DNA of 64,000 bases from Geobacter sp. (GCA_003574885.1 PJFC01000009.1:1-64000); one strand, 5' to 3'. Positions 51,942 through 62,446 are shown, counted from the stretch's first letter. Notes: generated by a model not told the origin, from the letters alone. Numbers and translations: made by a program.

Positions 51942-52084
51942 CTATCTCCCCTGCCGGCGGGACTATACCAAATGGAGTGGGAAAAGTCCAGATGGACAGT
52001 GAATAATGAAAAGTTAAAGGTGAAACACCGTCCCAAAAAAGCTTTTAATATTACACTTTTTACTTATTGCCACAGAGAACTGCT

Positions 52085-52831
52085 TTACTCAATATTCCAC
52101 GCCTCAATAGCGGCGAAGGAGGCGTAGTTGGTGAGATCGAGGTGGAGAGGGGTGACGGAGATGTGGCGACGGGAGACGGCAGCATAGTCACTCCCCGGTA
52201 TATCGAGAAAATTGAGTTCAACGGTGCCGATCCAGTAATAATTGCGGCCACGGGGATCGACTTTGTCGATGATCATCCCTTCGTAGCGCCTTTTCCCCTG
52301 GCTGGTTATACGGGACGGCTGGAGCTGGTCGGCAGGAAGGTCGGGAACATTAACATTGAGAAAGGTGTCGGCCGGCAACCCCTGCCGCTGGATATGGCGG
52401 GCGAGTCGTGCTGCGAACGCACCGGCGGCGGCATAATTCGCCCCCTCGTTGTCAGTGGCAAGGGAGATGGCAAAGGCGGGTATCCCCATGAGTGTCGCTT
52501 CAAGGGCCGCGGAAACCGTTCCCGAGTAGGTGATATCCTCTCCCAGGTTGGCGCCGCGGTTGATTCCCGAGACGACGAGGTCGGGCTTGAATGGAAGAAG
52601 TGTGTGGATACCGAGGTTGACGCAATCAGTGGGGGTGCCGTCGATGGCAAAACGGTCATTACCGAGCGGAGTTGCGCGGAGGGGGTGGTGGAGTGTGAGG
52701 GCGTGGCCGACGGCGCTCCGTTCCCGGTCCGGAGCGACAACGCCCACCCTGCCGACAGCGGCAAGGGCGCCAGCAAGCGCAGTGATTCCCGGGGCGTTAA
52801 TACCGTCGTCATTGGTGACCAGGATGTTCAT
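52085..52831 (-). CDS. surE: 5'-nucleotidase SurE
   Basis: This 248-aa metal-dependent nucleotidase/exopolyphosphatase has the N-terminal metal motif NDDGINAPG (about 6-14), [12 protein letters not shown] and [19 protein letters not shown], all typical. The ATG at 52831 places the motif correctly, with GAGG upstream; an in-frame start 11 codons earlier has no such site. SurE can also cut short polyphosphate, linking it loosely to the polyP cluster. Confidence 0.95.
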   Translation of the reverse strand: MNILVTNDDGINAPGITALAGALAAVGRVGVVAPDRERSAVGHALTLHHPLRATPLGNDRFAIDGTPTDCVNLGIHTLLPFKPDLVVSGINRGANLGEDITYSGTVSAALEATLMGIPAFAISLATDNEGANYAAAGAFAARLARHIQRQGLPADTFLNVNVPDLPADQLQPSRITSQGKRRYEGMIIDKVDPRGRNYYWIGTVELNFLDIPGSDYAAVSRRHISVTPLHLDLTNYASFAAIEAWNIE

Positions 52832-52931
52832 GGAGGCCTCATTACAGTGAACACAATAACGCATTTACCACAGATGGACATTCGAGGATAACACCGCTGG
52901 CGGAAGATCAATGGTACTTGTCATACAAAAA

Positions 52932-52967
52932 ACAAAGGGCCTGCAAATCTCTCTGCAAACCCTTTGT
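52932..52967 (-). terminator. Terminator of tRNA-Pro
   Basis: Stem ACAAAGGG...GCA / TGC...CCCTTTGT with inner mismatches, followed on the minus strand by TTTTTTG. It lies 5 bp after the tRNA-Pro 3' end. Confidence 0.85.
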
Positions 52968-52971
52968 AATA

Positions 52972-53050
<79 letters not shown>

Positions 53051-53069
53051 ATATATATCTGGCCGGAAT

Positions 53070-53417
53070 TCAGAGGATATCCCTTATCCGCTCCAGTTCC
53101 GTTTTTATCTCCCGGAGAAGGCCGCGGGAACCGTCATCGACAGCCACCGGTTCTTCCTTCTTTGTGGCGCTCATCGGCAACGCCAGTTTGTTCCGTGCTC
53201 CTTCTATGGTTAACTTCTCAACATACAACAGCCGCTTGATATCCTGGATCAGCACCAGGTTCTCCAGGCTGTAAAGACGTTGCCCGCTACGGCTTTTACG
53301 CGGCTGCAACATCCCAAACTCTGTTTCCCAGAACCTGAGTACCGACGGTCTGAGAGAGGTAAGGGCCGCTACCTCGCCAATCCGGTAGTACAGTTTATCG
53401 GGACTGACGGCTGGCAT
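53070..53417 (-). CDS. MerR family transcriptional regulator
   Basis: This 115-aa protein has the Mer[29 protein letters not shown] and the second wing [20 protein letters not shown]. The C-terminal effector part is short (about 35 residues), so no metal-binding site is seen. It follows ihfA by 20 bp, a pairing widely conserved. Regulator of unknown targets. Confidence 0.9.
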   Translation of the reverse strand: MPAVSPDKLYYRIGEVAALTSLRPSVLRFWETEFGMLQPRKSRSGQRLYSLENLVLIQDIKRLLYVEKLTIEGARNKLALPMSATKKEEPVAVDDGSRGLLREIKTELERIRDIL

Positions 53418-53437
53418 CCTTCCCCCTCCGCCGAACG

Positions 53438-53716
53438 CTACTTGTCGTTGATGGAGGCCTTGAGGACCTGGCTTGGCTTGAAGGTGAGAATCCTGCGGGC
53501 GGCAATGATGATCTCGTCGCCTGTCTGGGGGTTCCTGCCACGGCGATCGGCCTTTTCCTTGACGACAAAGTTGCCAAAGCCGGCAATTTTTATCTTGTCC
53601 CCGCCTTCCAGAGTGTCTTTGATGATGTCAAAGACGAGTTCAACCAGTTCAGCCGATTCTTTTTTGGAGAAGCCGACTTTTTCGTATATTTTCTCAACTA
53701 TATCAGCTTTGGTCAT
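53438..53716 (-). CDS. ihfA: Integration host factor alpha subunit
   Basis: This 92-aa HU/IHF family protein binds and bends DNA as a heterodimer with IHF-beta. Family motifs are MTKADIVEKIYEKVG, KIKIAGFGNFVVKEKADR, GRNPQTGDEI and LTFKPSQVLK. I chose the ATG at 53716, with GAGG upstream; an in-frame start 13 codons earlier is outside the family length. Placed after pheT, as usual. Confidence 0.95.
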   Translation of the reverse strand: MTKADIVEKIYEKVGFSKKESAELVELVFDIIKDTLEGGDKIKIAGFGNFVVKEKADRRGRNPQTGDEIIIAARRILTFKPSQVLKASINDK

Positions 53717-53808
53717 AACTACCTCAATACATTGAATAATCACCAGCAGGGTCATACAGACAACGAGGTTGGTTTATACCATACAGGTTGAAGATAATCA
53801 ACTCATTT

Positions 53809-56214
53809 TTACCGCACCGTAATATTTAATTTGGCAGTCAAAGCATCGATAACGCGCTGATGCGAGCGGGTCACCTCGTCATCGGTCAAGGTACGTTCAG
53901 GTGAACGGTAGCGGACCCTGATGGCAAGGCTCTTCTGTCCGGCGGGGACGTGCTCCCCTTTGTAGAGATCGAAGATGGTAACGTTATCCAGCTCTTTGAG
54001 TCGCAGTCCATGGATGCACTCAAGCACCCGGGTCGCCGGGGTCTCTTCGGCCAGCAGCATGGCGATATCTCGTGCCACATCGGGATAGCGGGAAGGAGCC
54101 TGGACTGACCCCCGTTCATGAACGTGACTGAGCAGCCTGTTGAAGTCAAGCTCCAGATAGTAAACCGGCTGGGAAAGGCTGAAGTTTTCCTGCACGTCCG
54201 GATGGATTTCACCCAGGGTACCGACCGGTCTGCCCCCCGACAGAATGGTACAGCATTTGCCCGGATGATAGAAGGGTTCCGGGGCTTCCTTGCTATACTC
54301 CATCGGCGGCATCTGTAGCGAGGAGAGAAGTGTTTCGGCGATCCCCTTGGCATCGTAGAAGTCCACCATGTCACTTCCCTGACACCATCCCTCGGGTTCA
54401 CGTCGACCGGTCATGATCGCCGCAATGTGGAGGGGTTCGGCGGGAAGCTCCTCGCCAGGCCGGGGATGGTAGACGCGGCGTAATTCGAACAGGCGCAGGT
54501 TGAGCTCGCGGTGACTGATATTTGCGGCGGCGGTCTCAAGAAGGCTTGGCAGCAGCGTGGTGCGCATGACCGACTGTTCGGCTACCAGGGGATTGAGCAG
54601 TTTCACCGCTGAGCGGCGCGGGTCGTCCGGGGGAAGAAGAAGCCTTTCATAAGCGTCCGGCGCGATGAAGCTGAAATTGATCACTTCATTGAACCCTTGT
54701 GCCACCAGGAGCGAACGTACATCCCTCTCCATCCGCTGTGAGCGTGGGGGACGATCGGAAAAGACACGAGCCTTGGGCATGGTGGCAGGGATGTTCTCGA
54801 AACCATGCAGACGGGCGACTTCCTCGATCAGATCGATCTCCCGCTCCAGATCGACCCGGAACAGGGGGACCGTGACCGCCATGATCCCCGGTTCGGTCTG
54901 GGTAACGGCAAACTCCAGATTGTGGAAAATAGTTATGACCTGGTCCGCCGTGAGCGTGATGCCGAGTGTCCGGTTTATCCTGTCAAGGTGTGCCGTGATG
55001 GTCCGCGGAAGGACCGGCGACGGATGAACGTCGATGAGGCCTTGGGCGATGGTGCCCCCTGCCAGTTCGGCAATGAGCGCAGCCGCCCGATCCAGAACGC
55101 GGGCCAGTACGGCAATGTCCGCACCCCGTTCGAACCGGTGGGATGACTCGGTGTGAAGACCGAGGCGCTTGCTCGTCAACCTGATGGCAGTCGGGTTGAA
55201 ATAGGCGCTCTCCAGCAGAATATTGGTGGTGTTATCCTTGATCTCGGAGTTCTCACCCCCCATAATGCCGGCGAGAGCGACGCCCCGCGAGGCATCCCGG
55301 ATAGTAAGGTCATTTGCAGTAAGCGTCCGTTCCTGGCCGTCCAGGGTGGTGAATTTCTCCCCTTCCCCTGCCCGTTTGACAATGATTTTTCCCCCCGCGA
55401 GCAGGTTAAAATCGAAAGCGTGGAGCGGATGTCCATACTCAAGGAGCACGTAATTGGTCACGTCCACCACATTGTTAATAGAGCGCATTCCCACGGCATT
55501 GAGACGGTTGACGAGCCAACGGGGAGACGGCGCGATCCTGCAACCTTCAATGTAGCGGGCCGTATAGCGCGGGCAGAGCTGGGGATCTTCAATGACGACG
55601 CTGGCCTTGTCGTTGATGGAGGGGCCGTTGTCAGTCAGAGTAAAGGCCGGATGGCTGATCTTCGTACCGAGCTTGGCAGCGATCTCCCGCGCTATCCCGA
55701 TAACGCTGAGACAGTCGGCCCGATTGGGGGTCAGCCCGATCTCGAAGATAGTATCCTTAAGCCCAAGGGCGGCAAAGACGGGAAGGCCGAGGGGAAGATC
55801 GGCAGGCAGAATCATGATGCCGGCCGATTCGTCGGCCAGGCCCAACTCCTTTTCGGAGCAGAGCATACCGCAGGACTCCTCCCCCCTGATCTTGGAACGC
55901 TTGATCTTGAAGTCACCGGGGAGGGTGGCACCGATCTGGGCAAGGGCAACTTTGTCCCCGGCCTTGAAATTCTGGGCTCCACAGACAATGCTCAGGACCT
56001 CTTTCCCGTTATTGACCCGGCAGAGTGAGAGCTTGTCGGCATTGGGGTGCTGGGCACGCTCTTCCACCAAAGCAACTACCACGTCATCCATTCCCTCGCC
56101 GCAGGGGGTCACCCCTTCAACTTCGAGACCAAGCATGGTCAGCAGGTCTGCCAACTTCGAGGGGGGAAGATCAAAATCCACGAATTCCTTGAGCCAGTTA
56201 TAGGTTACTATCAT
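53809..56214 (-). CDS. pheT: Phenylalanine-tRNA ligase beta subunit
   Basis: This 801-aa subunit of phenylalanyl-tRNA synthetase has the N-terminal tRNA-binding domain (about 40-150), B3/B4 editing domain (about 215-390), B5 (about 400-475), core and C-terminal ferredoxin-fold anticodon-binding domain (about 705-801; SRYPDVARDIAMLL). All in normal order and length. It follows pheS by 39 bp. The Shine-Dalgarno is weak (AGAGCG). Confidence 0.97.
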   Translation of the reverse strand: MIVTYNWLKEFVDFDLPPSKLADLLTMLGLEVEGVTPCGEGMDDVVVALVEERAQHPNADKLSLCRVNNGKEVLSIVCGAQNFKAGDKVALAQIGATLPGDFKIKRSKIRGEESCGMLCSEKELGLADESAGIMILPADLPLGLPVFAALGLKDTIFEIGLTPNRADCLSVIGIAREIAAKLGTKISHPAFTLTDNGPSINDKASVVIEDPQLCPRYTARYIEGCRIAPSPRWLVNRLNAVGMRSINNVVDVTNYVLLEYGHPLHAFDFNLLAGGKIIVKRAGEGEKFTTLDGQERTLTANDLTIRDASRGVALAGIMGGENSEIKDNTTNILLESAYFNPTAIRLTSKRLGLHTESSHRFERGADIAVLARVLDRAAALIAELAGGTIAQGLIDVHPSPVLPRTITAHLDRINRTLGITLTADQVITIFHNLEFAVTQTEPGIMAVTVPLFRVDLEREIDLIEEVARLHGFENIPATMPKARVFSDRPPRSQRMERDVRSLLVAQGFNEVINFSFIAPDAYERLLLPPDDPRRSAVKLLNPLVAEQSVMRTTLLPSLLETAAANISHRELNLRLFELRRVYHPRPGEELPAEPLHIAAIMTGRREPEGWCQGSDMVDFYDAKGIAETLLSSLQMPPMEYSKEAPEPFYHPGKCCTILSGGRPVGTLGEIHPDVQENFSLSQPVYYLELDFNRLLSHVHERGSVQAPSRYPDVARDIAMLLAEETPATRVLECIHGLRLKELDNVTIFDLYKGEHVPAGQKSLAIRVRYRSPERTLTDDEVTRSHQRVIDALTAKLNITVR

Positions 56215-56253
56215 GTTTTCACGCTCTTTATTCTGACTTGTTAAAGTAATGCT

Positions 56254-57270
56254 TTAGAATTGCCGCAGGAAACGAAGATCGTTCTCAAACAGGAGGCGCA
56301 TATCGCCGATCCCGTACTTGAGCATGGCGATCCGCTCTATTCCCATGCCGAAGGCGAAACCCGAAATGGAAGCCGGGTCGTACTGTACATGCCGGAACAC
56401 CTCGGGATCAACCATGCCGGCGCCCAGAATCTCCAGCCAGCCGGTGTTCTTGCAGACCCGGCACCCCTTTCCCTTGCAGATGACACAGGCGATGTCCACC
56501 TCGGCGGACGGCTCGGTGAAAGGGAAAAAACTCGGCCGGAGGCGAACGCCTGTCCCCGAACCGAACAACTGGGTGACAAAAATGGTAAGGATGCCTTTCA
56601 GATCGCCGAACGTGATCCCTTTGTCCACCATAAGCCCCTCCACCTGATGGAACATGGGTGAGTGCGTGGCGTCGGAATCGCAGCGGTAGACGGTGCCGGG
56701 GGCGATGATCCGGACAGGGGGGGCGTGCTTGAGCATGGTCCGGATCTGGACCGGCGAGGTATGGGTTCGAAGGAGAACGTTGTCATCGACAAAGAAGGTA
56801 TCCTGCATGTCCCGGGCAGGATGATCCTTGGGGAAATTGAGGGCCTCGAAGTTATAATAGTCGAGCTCGATCTCCGGCCCTTCCGCCACCTGAAAGCCAA
56901 GTCCGGCAAAAATGTCGGCAATCTCTTCAGTAACAAGGGTGACGGGATGCTTCGTCCCCATGGGACGGAGACGACCGGGCATGGTAACGTCAAGTCGCTC
57001 CGACTGGAGGCGAAGTGCCTTGCTCCGGCTGCGCACCGTAGCAAGAGCGGCGGAAAGGCACTCTTCCAACTGGTCACGAACCGTGTTGACGACCTGGCCG
57101 ATGAGGGGACGCTCCTCGGGAGAGAGGGCTCCGATCCCCTTCATGACAGCGGTGAGTTCACCCTTCTTTCCCAGGTACCTGACCCGCAATTCCTGGACGG
57201 CGTCTTCACTGTCGGCCAGGGCAAGATCGGCAGTGGCCTGGACAAGCAATGCTTCGAGTTTATCCTTCAT
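56254..57270 (-). CDS. pheS: Phenylalanine-tRNA ligase alpha subunit
   Basis: This 338-aa catalytic subunit has an N-terminal coiled coil (about 1-95) and a class II core: HPVTLVTEEIADIF, DTFFVDDNVLLRTHTSPVQ, APGTVYRCDSDATHSPMFHQ and FAFGMGIERIAMLKYGI. I chose the ATG at 57270, with AGAAGG upstream. Operon with pheT, ihfA and merR downstream, and with rplT upstream. Confidence 0.97.
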   Translation of the reverse strand: MKDKLEALLVQATADLALADSEDAVQELRVRYLGKKGELTAVMKGIGALSPEERPLIGQVVNTVRDQLEECLSAALATVRSRSKALRLQSERLDVTMPGRLRPMGTKHPVTLVTEEIADIFAGLGFQVAEGPEIELDYYNFEALNFPKDHPARDMQDTFFVDDNVLLRTHTSPVQIRTMLKHAPPVRIIAPGTVYRCDSDATHSPMFHQVEGLMVDKGITFGDLKGILTIFVTQLFGSGTGVRLRPSFFPFTEPSAEVDIACVICKGKGCRVCKNTGWLEILGAGMVDPEVFRHVQYDPASISGFAFGMGIERIAMLKYGIGDMRLLFENDLRFLRQF

Positions 57271-57347
57271 GGGTGACAACCTTCTGATAAAAAAAAGAAA
57301 TGAGATACTGCTATCCCATTTCTTTTTCTATCCGTCAATGTTTTCAG

Positions 57348-57701
57348 TTAGATATTTGCCTTGGCTATTCCGGCAATCTCCGCGAAGCCGCGGGGGTCTG
57401 AAACCGCCAGGTCAGCCAGCACCTTCCGGTCGATTTCGACCTTGGCCTGCTTGAGGCCGAAGATGAGCTTGCTGTAGGAAAGTCCGTTGATACGTGACGC
57501 AGCGTTGATCCGGGCGATCCAGAGTGCCCGGAAATCGCGTTTCTTGACACGGCGATCACGAAACGCGTAGTTGAGTGCGCGGTCGACCGCTTCGGTGGCG
57601 CTCCTGAAAAGTTTGCTCCGCGCACCACGGTACCCCTTGGCCAACTTGAGTACCTTGTTTCTTCTCTGTCTCGCTTTAAAACCTCGTTTAACTCTTGGCA
57701 T
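57348..57701 (-). CDS. rplT: 50S ribosomal protein L20
   Basis: This 117-aa basic protein matches L20 throughout: [40 protein letters not shown] and [14 protein letters not shown]20 binds 23S rRNA early in assembly and, in many bacteria, represses its own operon. AAGGAG precedes the ATG. Same strand as rpmI and infC. Confidence 0.98.
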   Translation of the reverse strand: MPRVKRGFKARQRRNKVLKLAKGYRGARSKLFRSATEAVDRALNYAFRDRRVKKRDFRALWIARINAASRINGLSYSKLIFGLKQAKVEIDRKVLADLAVSDPRGFAEIAGIAKANI

Positions 57702-57782
57702 ACACTACTCCTTTGGGTGTTATTTGCCGGATCCGCAAGGGGAGACGTTTCCTCGCGGTTCACGGACTTAAAAGGCGGAACT

Positions 57783-57832
57783 GGGGACTAGGGACTAGTG
57801 AAAACCTTTATCACTAACCAGTCCCTAGCCCC
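57783..57832 (-). other. Large hairpin between rpmI and rplT built from GGGACTA heptamers
   Basis: Left arm GGGGACTAGGGACTAGTGA and right arm TCACTAACCAGTCCCTAGCC pair along most of their length, forming a hairpin just after the rpmI stop. The arms contain the heptamer GGGACTA. No T-run follows on the minus strand, so it is not a standard terminator; it may slow or protect the mRNA, or be a repeat insertion. Confidence 0.6.
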
Positions 57833-57837
57833 TGTTT

Positions 57838-58035
57838 TTACATGTACGGAATCAATCTTGCGATATTCTTGTGGTCAACCGCTTCGACGACAGCGCTCTT
57901 ACGCAGATTGCGCTTACGCTTGCGTGTTTTGCTGGTCAGAATATGACTGGTGAAGGCGTGGCTCCGCTTGATCTTGCCGGAACCGGTCTTTTTGAAGCGC
58001 TTTGCTGCGCCCCTGTTGGTCTTGATCTTTGGCAT
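57838..58035 (-). CDS. rpmI: 50S ribosomal protein L35
   Basis: This 65-aa, very basic protein matches L35: [36 protein letters not shown] and the RLIPYM C-terminus. AAGGAG precedes the ATG. It is between infC and rplT, the conserved order. Confidence 0.98.
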   Translation of the reverse strand: MPKIKTNRGAAKRFKKTGSGKIKRSHAFTSHILTSKTRKRKRNLRKSAVVEAVDHKNIARLIPYM

Positions 58036-58060
58036 ACTATTCTCCTTGGAGGTCGTTATC

Positions 58061-58588
58061 TTATTTAACGGGGGGTTTCACCTTGGGGGCGACGATCATG
58101 AACATGCTTCGCCCTTCCATCTTCGCCCTTACTTCGATGACCGCAACGTCTTCCAGTTCGGTTATGAACCGTTCCAGCGCCTTCTGTCCAAGTTCCATAT
58201 GGGTGATTTCCCGGCCGCGGAACATCACGGTGATCTTGGCCTTGTTCCCTTCTTCAAGGAAACGGCGGACGTGCTTGATTTTAAATTCCAGGTCATGGTC
58301 GTCGGTCTTGGGACGGAGCTTCACTTCCTTCACCACGACATGTACCTGCTTTTTTTTGGCTTCCTGCAGTTTCTTGCTCTGCTGGTATTTGAACTTGCCG
58401 AAGTCCATGATCCTGCAGACCGGCGGTACCGCCGTCGGCGAAACCTCTACCAGGTCCAACTGCTGGGACTCCGCCAATGCAAGTGCCTCCTGAATGGTCA
58501 GGATGCCAAGCTGCTCGCTTTCAGCCCCGATGACCCGGACTTCTCTTGCCCGAATGGTCTGATTGATGTTAACGGTCGGTTTAGCTAT
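58061..58588 (-). CDS. infC: Translation initiation factor IF-3
   Basis: This 175-aa factor binds the 30S subunit and checks start-codon pairing. IF3-N ([18 protein letters not shown]), the linker and IF3-C ([18 protein letters not shown]) are complete. The only start that gives the full N-terminus is AUA at 58588, seven bases after AGGAGGT; the next in-frame canonical start lies in the linker region. A rare start codon on infC is the basis of its self-control in E. coli (AUU), so AUA is credible. thrS ends 11 bp upstream. Confidence 0.93.
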   Translation of the reverse strand: MAKPTVNINQTIRAREVRVIGAESEQLGILTIQEALALAESQQLDLVEVSPTAVPPVCRIMDFGKFKYQQSKKLQEAKKKQVHVVVKEVKLRPKTDDHDLEFKIKHVRRFLEEGNKAKITVMFRGREITHMELGQKALERFITELEDVAVIEVRAKMEGRSMFMIVAPKVKPPVK

Positions 58589-58599
58589 GGTGCCACCTC

Positions 58600-60510
58600 C
58601 TAGTGGAAACTCGCCACTTCGCGGGCAAGATATTCAGCAAAAGCAGCCGGATCCATGGACGACAGGTTGCTGCCGTCACGGAACCGCGGGGTTACCGTGC
58701 CGCTTTCAACTTCCTTGTCGCCGATGACCAGCATGTAAGGGATCTTCTGTAACTGTGCCTCGCGGATCTTGAAGCCGAGCTTCTCGTTCCGGATATCCTT
58801 CTGCACCCTGATGCCAGCTGCCCGCAGGGTGTCGAATACCTTTTCCGCGTAGGGGACCTGGTTCTCGGTGACCGTCAGGACGGTAGCCTGCACCGGCGCA
58901 AGCCAGACCGGGAAGTTCCCGGCAAAGTGCTCTATAAGGACGCCGATGAAACGTTCGATGGAACCGAGGATGACCCGGTGGACCATGACAGGGCGCTTTT
59001 TCTCACCATCTGCATCGATGTAGGTAAGGTCGAACCGCTCGGGGAGCGTAAAATCGCACTGGATTGTAGCACACTGCCATCTCCTGTCAAGGGAGTCGCG
59101 CAGCTTGATGTCTATTTTGGGGCCATAGAATGCGCCGTCACCCTCATTGATATCGAAGGGGCGACCGGAATCCTTCAATGCGCCGAGCAGGGCATTGGTG
59201 GCGCGCTCCCAGTCCTCGTCCGATCCGATGGATTTCTCGGGGCGGGTGGAGAGTTCCATTTCGAACTCGAACCCGAAGACGCCCATGACATCCTTCACGA
59301 AGGAAAGGACACCCTTGATCTCGGCGTCCAGCTGCTCTGGAGTACAGAGGATATGGGCATCGTCCTGGGTGAAGCAGCGTACCCGCATGAGGCCGTGCAA
59401 CACGCCGGCACGCTCATGGCGATGAACCGTCCCCAGTTCGAAGAACCGGAGGGGAAGATCGCGGTAGCTGCGCAGGTGCGACTTGTAGATCATCATGTGG
59501 GCAAGACAGTTCATCGGCTTGATGCCGAAGGACTGCTCATCCACCTCGGTGAAATACATGTTCTCGCGGTAGTTGTCGTAATGGCCGGAACGCTGCCACA
59601 GTTCGGTCTTGAGAATCTGGGGCCCGACGACAATGTCGTAACCGCGCTTCAGATGCTCCCGACGCTCGAAGTCCTCGATGACAGTCCGGAGCATGGCCCC
59701 TTTCGGATGCCAGATGGCAAAACCGGCACCGACCTCATCGTTGAAGGAGAAAAGGTCGAGTTCACGACCGAGCTTCCGATGGTCGCGGCGTTTCGCCTCT
59801 TCCAGGCGTTCCAGGTACTCGTCAAGCTGCTTTTTGTCGGGAAAGGCCGTGCCATACACCCGCTGCAGCATCTTGCGCTTTTCGTCGCCACGCCAGTATG
59901 CGCCGGCAATGGAGGTAATCTTGAATGCCTTGCACCCGGCAGTTGAAGGGAGGTGGGGGCCCCGGCAGAGGTCGACAAAATCACCCTGGCGATAGAGGGA
60001 AACATGGTCAACGCCGAGATCTTCGATCAACTCGACCTTGTACTCCTCCCCCATCTCCCTGAAGAGCTTGACGGCATCGGCGCTCGACAGTTCCTGGCGC
60101 TCTATCTTCAGGCCGGCCTTCGCCAGCTCTCCCATTTTCTTTTCGATCTTTTCCAGATCTTCCGGCGTAAAGGGGTGGTCGACATCGAAATCGTAATAGA
60201 AACCGGACTCGATGGCCGGACCGATGGTCACTTTCGCTTCCGGGAAGAGGCTCTTCACCGCCTGGGCCATGAGGTGGGACGTGGAGTGCCGGATGATCTC
60301 CAGCGCCTCGGGGCTCTTCTCGGTGATGATTTCCACACGACTGCCGTCAACCAGCTTCGTACCCAGATCGACGAGGGTACCGTCAATCCGGCCGGCGATG
60401 GCGGCCTTGGCCAGCCCGGTACCGATGGCTGCGGCAAGATCGTACACCGTCGCCCCTTGGGGGAGGGTTCGTGCCGAACCATCGGGAAGTGTCACGCTGA
60501 TGTCTGCCAT
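58600..60510 (-). CDS. thrS: Threonine-tRNA ligase
   Basis: This 636-aa class II synthetase has an N-terminal TGS domain (about 1-62), the SAD editing domain (about 65-240; [15 protein letters not shown]), catalytic core ([45 protein letters not shown]) and the anticodon-binding domain (about 530-636; [15 protein letters not shown]). Normal length. It leads the thrS-infC-rpmI-rplT operon. Confidence 0.97.
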   Translation of the reverse strand: MADISVTLPDGSARTLPQGATVYDLAAAIGTGLAKAAIAGRIDGTLVDLGTKLVDGSRVEIITEKSPEALEIIRHSTSHLMAQAVKSLFPEAKVTIGPAIESGFYYDFDVDHPFTPEDLEKIEKKMGELAKAGLKIERQELSSADAVKLFREMGEEYKVELIEDLGVDHVSLYRQGDFVDLCRGPHLPSTAGCKAFKITSIAGAYWRGDEKRKMLQRVYGTAFPDKKQLDEYLERLEEAKRRDHRKLGRELDLFSFNDEVGAGFAIWHPKGAMLRTVIEDFERREHLKRGYDIVVGPQILKTELWQRSGHYDNYRENMYFTEVDEQSFGIKPMNCLAHMMIYKSHLRSYRDLPLRFFELGTVHRHERAGVLHGLMRVRCFTQDDAHILCTPEQLDAEIKGVLSFVKDVMGVFGFEFEMELSTRPEKSIGSDEDWERATNALLGALKDSGRPFDINEGDGAFYGPKIDIKLRDSLDRRWQCATIQCDFTLPERFDLTYIDADGEKKRPVMVHRVILGSIERFIGVLIEHFAGNFPVWLAPVQATVLTVTENQVPYAEKVFDTLRAAGIRVQKDIRNEKLGFKIREAQLQKIPYMLVIGDKEVESGTVTPRFRDGSNLSSMDPAAFAEYLAREVASFH

Positions 60511-60581
60511 ATCGGCCCCTTAACGGAAAGAGGCATCGAACATCGATGCCCCTGTCAGATCTACCTGCGGCATGGTTTTTC

Positions 60582-60655
60582 TGGTAGGCGCGGGCGGTTT
60601 CGAACCGCCGACCCCTAGCGTGTCGAGCTAGTGCTCTACCCCTGAGCTACGCGCC
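60582..60655 (-). tRNA. tRNA-Val(GAC)
   Basis: 74 nt including encoded CCA. Acceptor GGCGCGT pairs (with the G-rich 3' strand) with the GCGCC 3' strand; anticodon arm CTAGC-TCGACAC-GCTAG gives anticodon GAC; T arm GGCGG-TTCGAAA-CCGCC. It lies upstream of thrS on the same strand. Confidence 0.95.
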
Positions 60656-60774
60656 TTCGTAAAAACTCTACTTAGATACCAATTCAAGCGGGGGAAGTCA
60701 AGGGTTTTATTGAACATCACGTTTTTTCCCACTCCCCGCCGGGTGACTCCACATGTTTGGATTGGCGGAAAAGG

Positions 60775-61635
60775 TTACTTATCTTCCTTGTGTCTCAAGT
60801 CGCTGGTGGTTTTTACGGCTCCGTCTTCATCCAGATAAAACGTGCCGCCGTAAGGGTCAACGGGTATCTGCCTGAGCAACCGTCGCTCAACCAGCGCATT
60901 CAGCGACGCGGGCGGCTTACCGAACGAAGCGTTATAAGACGCCACCGCCTTTTCCAGCACCCAGATACCCTTCAGAGCCTTGAGCCGGACTTTATACTCC
61001 TTCTTGATCTCTTCATCCTTTTCCTGCGTCAACAGCTGTTCAAGAAAAACAATCGCGGTCTCGGTCCTGTCGCCTTTGACAGCCAGACGCGTCGCCAGAC
61101 TCGCAATAGTGACGCTGGACCCTGGTCTTTTGGACGCCTCCATCAGGTAGGTGCTGGCCTGGGCATTATCCTGCAGGAAATAAAAGTGATTGAAACCTAC
61201 ATAGAACGGCATCAACCAGTCCCAGTCCCGGAATTTACTCCCCTTTTCCAGCAGGAGATTGGTCTCGTTGACCAGGTGCCCGTCCCAGGGGAGAGTCCCC
61301 TCTGCAAAGTAGTACGGGTCACGGAAATAGGGGTCCAGATCGGTGGCGGCGGTGAGCTCGCGGTACAGGCGCTGCCACTCCCAATCCTTAACCCTCGGCT
61401 TTTCTTTGCGTTCATAGGTGCTGCCGTAAAATACCAGCGCACGGAGGAACATGAGATCCGAAGCCAGGCCGTCGAATTCCAGCGAGGTGATCTTCAGGAT
61501 CGGCCCGGGGATGGCATAGGCGGCTTCTTCCCTCCCCTGGGGCAGGGCTTTCCGGGCCTGTGCGGCGTACCGCAGGCTGACCGCATGGAGGGGAAGCAGC
61601 GCACATAACAGGATGATCGGCACAACCCGGCGCAT
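60775..61635 (-). CDS. Membrane-anchored TPR-like protein beside the pilus ABC module (PilG-like)
   Basis: This 286-aa protein has an N-terminal signal/membrane segment (RRVVPIILLCALLPLHA) and a helical repeat body (ALVFYGSTYERK; LYRELTAATDLDPYFRDPYY). It starts one base after the permease stop. Its place in a pilin-ABC-ATPase-permease string matches pilGHI of Myxococcus, where PilG works with an ABC pair in pilus function; the match is by position, so the call is moderate. Confidence 0.6.
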   Translation of the reverse strand: MRRVVPIILLCALLPLHAVSLRYAAQARKALPQGREEAAYAIPGPILKITSLEFDGLASDLMFLRALVFYGSTYERKEKPRVKDWEWQRLYRELTAATDLDPYFRDPYYFAEGTLPWDGHLVNETNLLLEKGSKFRDWDWLMPFYVGFNHFYFLQDNAQASTYLMEASKRPGSSVTIASLATRLAVKGDRTETAIVFLEQLLTQEKDEEIKKEYKVRLKALKGIWVLEKAVASYNASFGKPPASLNALVERRLLRQIPVDPYGGTFYLDEDGAVKTTSDLRHKEDK

Positions 61636-61636
61636 C

Positions 61637-62446
61637 TTAGGGGAACTCCCTTTTACTGAAGATCAGGCTGGCCAGGATCATGACGATGGCGGTGTAGCCG
61701 AGGCCGTAGACAACCGTCCAGCAGATCGAGGCGAGAGGCACGGCCAGACCGTGCGCAGCCTGGGTTTTGATGTCGAACAGGGAGAGGTTGGGAAAGAAGT
61801 AATAGGCACCCTGCACCAGCTTGACGGTCAAGGGGGCCACCTGGATCCCTACCGCCTGCGGCGTTTCCACCAGGGCCTTCACGTCGCTGATGGCATGGCC
61901 GATAAGATAGGAGCAGATGGTCAGGACCAGGGTAATGAACGACGTCGAGACAAGGGAGGCAAAGAGAAAGCTCAGGGCAGTCAGCAGGATCAGTGACAGC
62001 GTCGTATAGGCGATGGAGAGAAAGACCAGCCACCAGGTAAACTGCCCGAAAAAGTTGGGGAAGCGCAGCTTGGTCAGCACGATCGCGGCGACGGCAAAGA
62101 AGCCGACCAAGGCGACCGTCGTGATAATGAGCAGCGCCATGCCGAGAAACTTGCCGAACAGGTACTGGGAGCGCGAAATCGGCCGGGACAGGACCATGTA
62201 TATGGTGCGCCGGTCAAGATCCTTGGCCATGAGATTGATCCCGACAAAAAGTACCAGCAGCAGGCCGCTGAAAGAGACGGTAGAGAGGGCCATGTCGACC
62301 ACCACCTTGCCGACATCCTGCATGATCATCCCGGAAACAAGCTGGCTGGCGACCAGAAAGAGAAGGGCAAAGAGGGAGATGCCGTAAATGGCCCTGTTCC
62401 TGATCCCCTCTTTAAATGTGACTGCAGCAACCGGCCACAGGTTCAT
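61637..62446 (-). CDS. ABC transporter permease
   Basis: This 269-aa protein has six membrane helices (AIYGISLFALLFLVASQLV; FSGLLLVLFVGINLMA; MALLIITTVALVGFFAVAAI and others), as in ABC-2/NosY-type permeases. The first gene-overlap (ATGA) with the ATPase shows coupling. Together with the ATPase and the TPR protein downstream it forms a three-gene export-type ABC module. Confidence 0.85.
   Translation of the reverse strand: MNLWPVAAVTFKEGIRNRAIYGISLFALLFLVASQLVSGMIMQDVGKVVVDMALSTVSFSGLLLVLFVGINLMAKDLDRRTIYMVLSRPISRSQYLFGKFLGMALLIITTVALVGFFAVAAIVLTKLRFPNFFGQFTWWLVFLSIAYTTLSLILLTALSFLFASLVSTSFITLVLTICSYLIGHAISDVKALVETPQAVGIQVAPLTVKLVQGAYYFFPNLSLFDIKTQAAHGLAVPLASICWTVVYGLGYTAIVMILASLIFSKREFP

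Noticed and set aside
52067-52891. Plus-strand frame opposite surE
   Set aside because: surE on the minus strand is unambiguous. The plus frame is its mirror.
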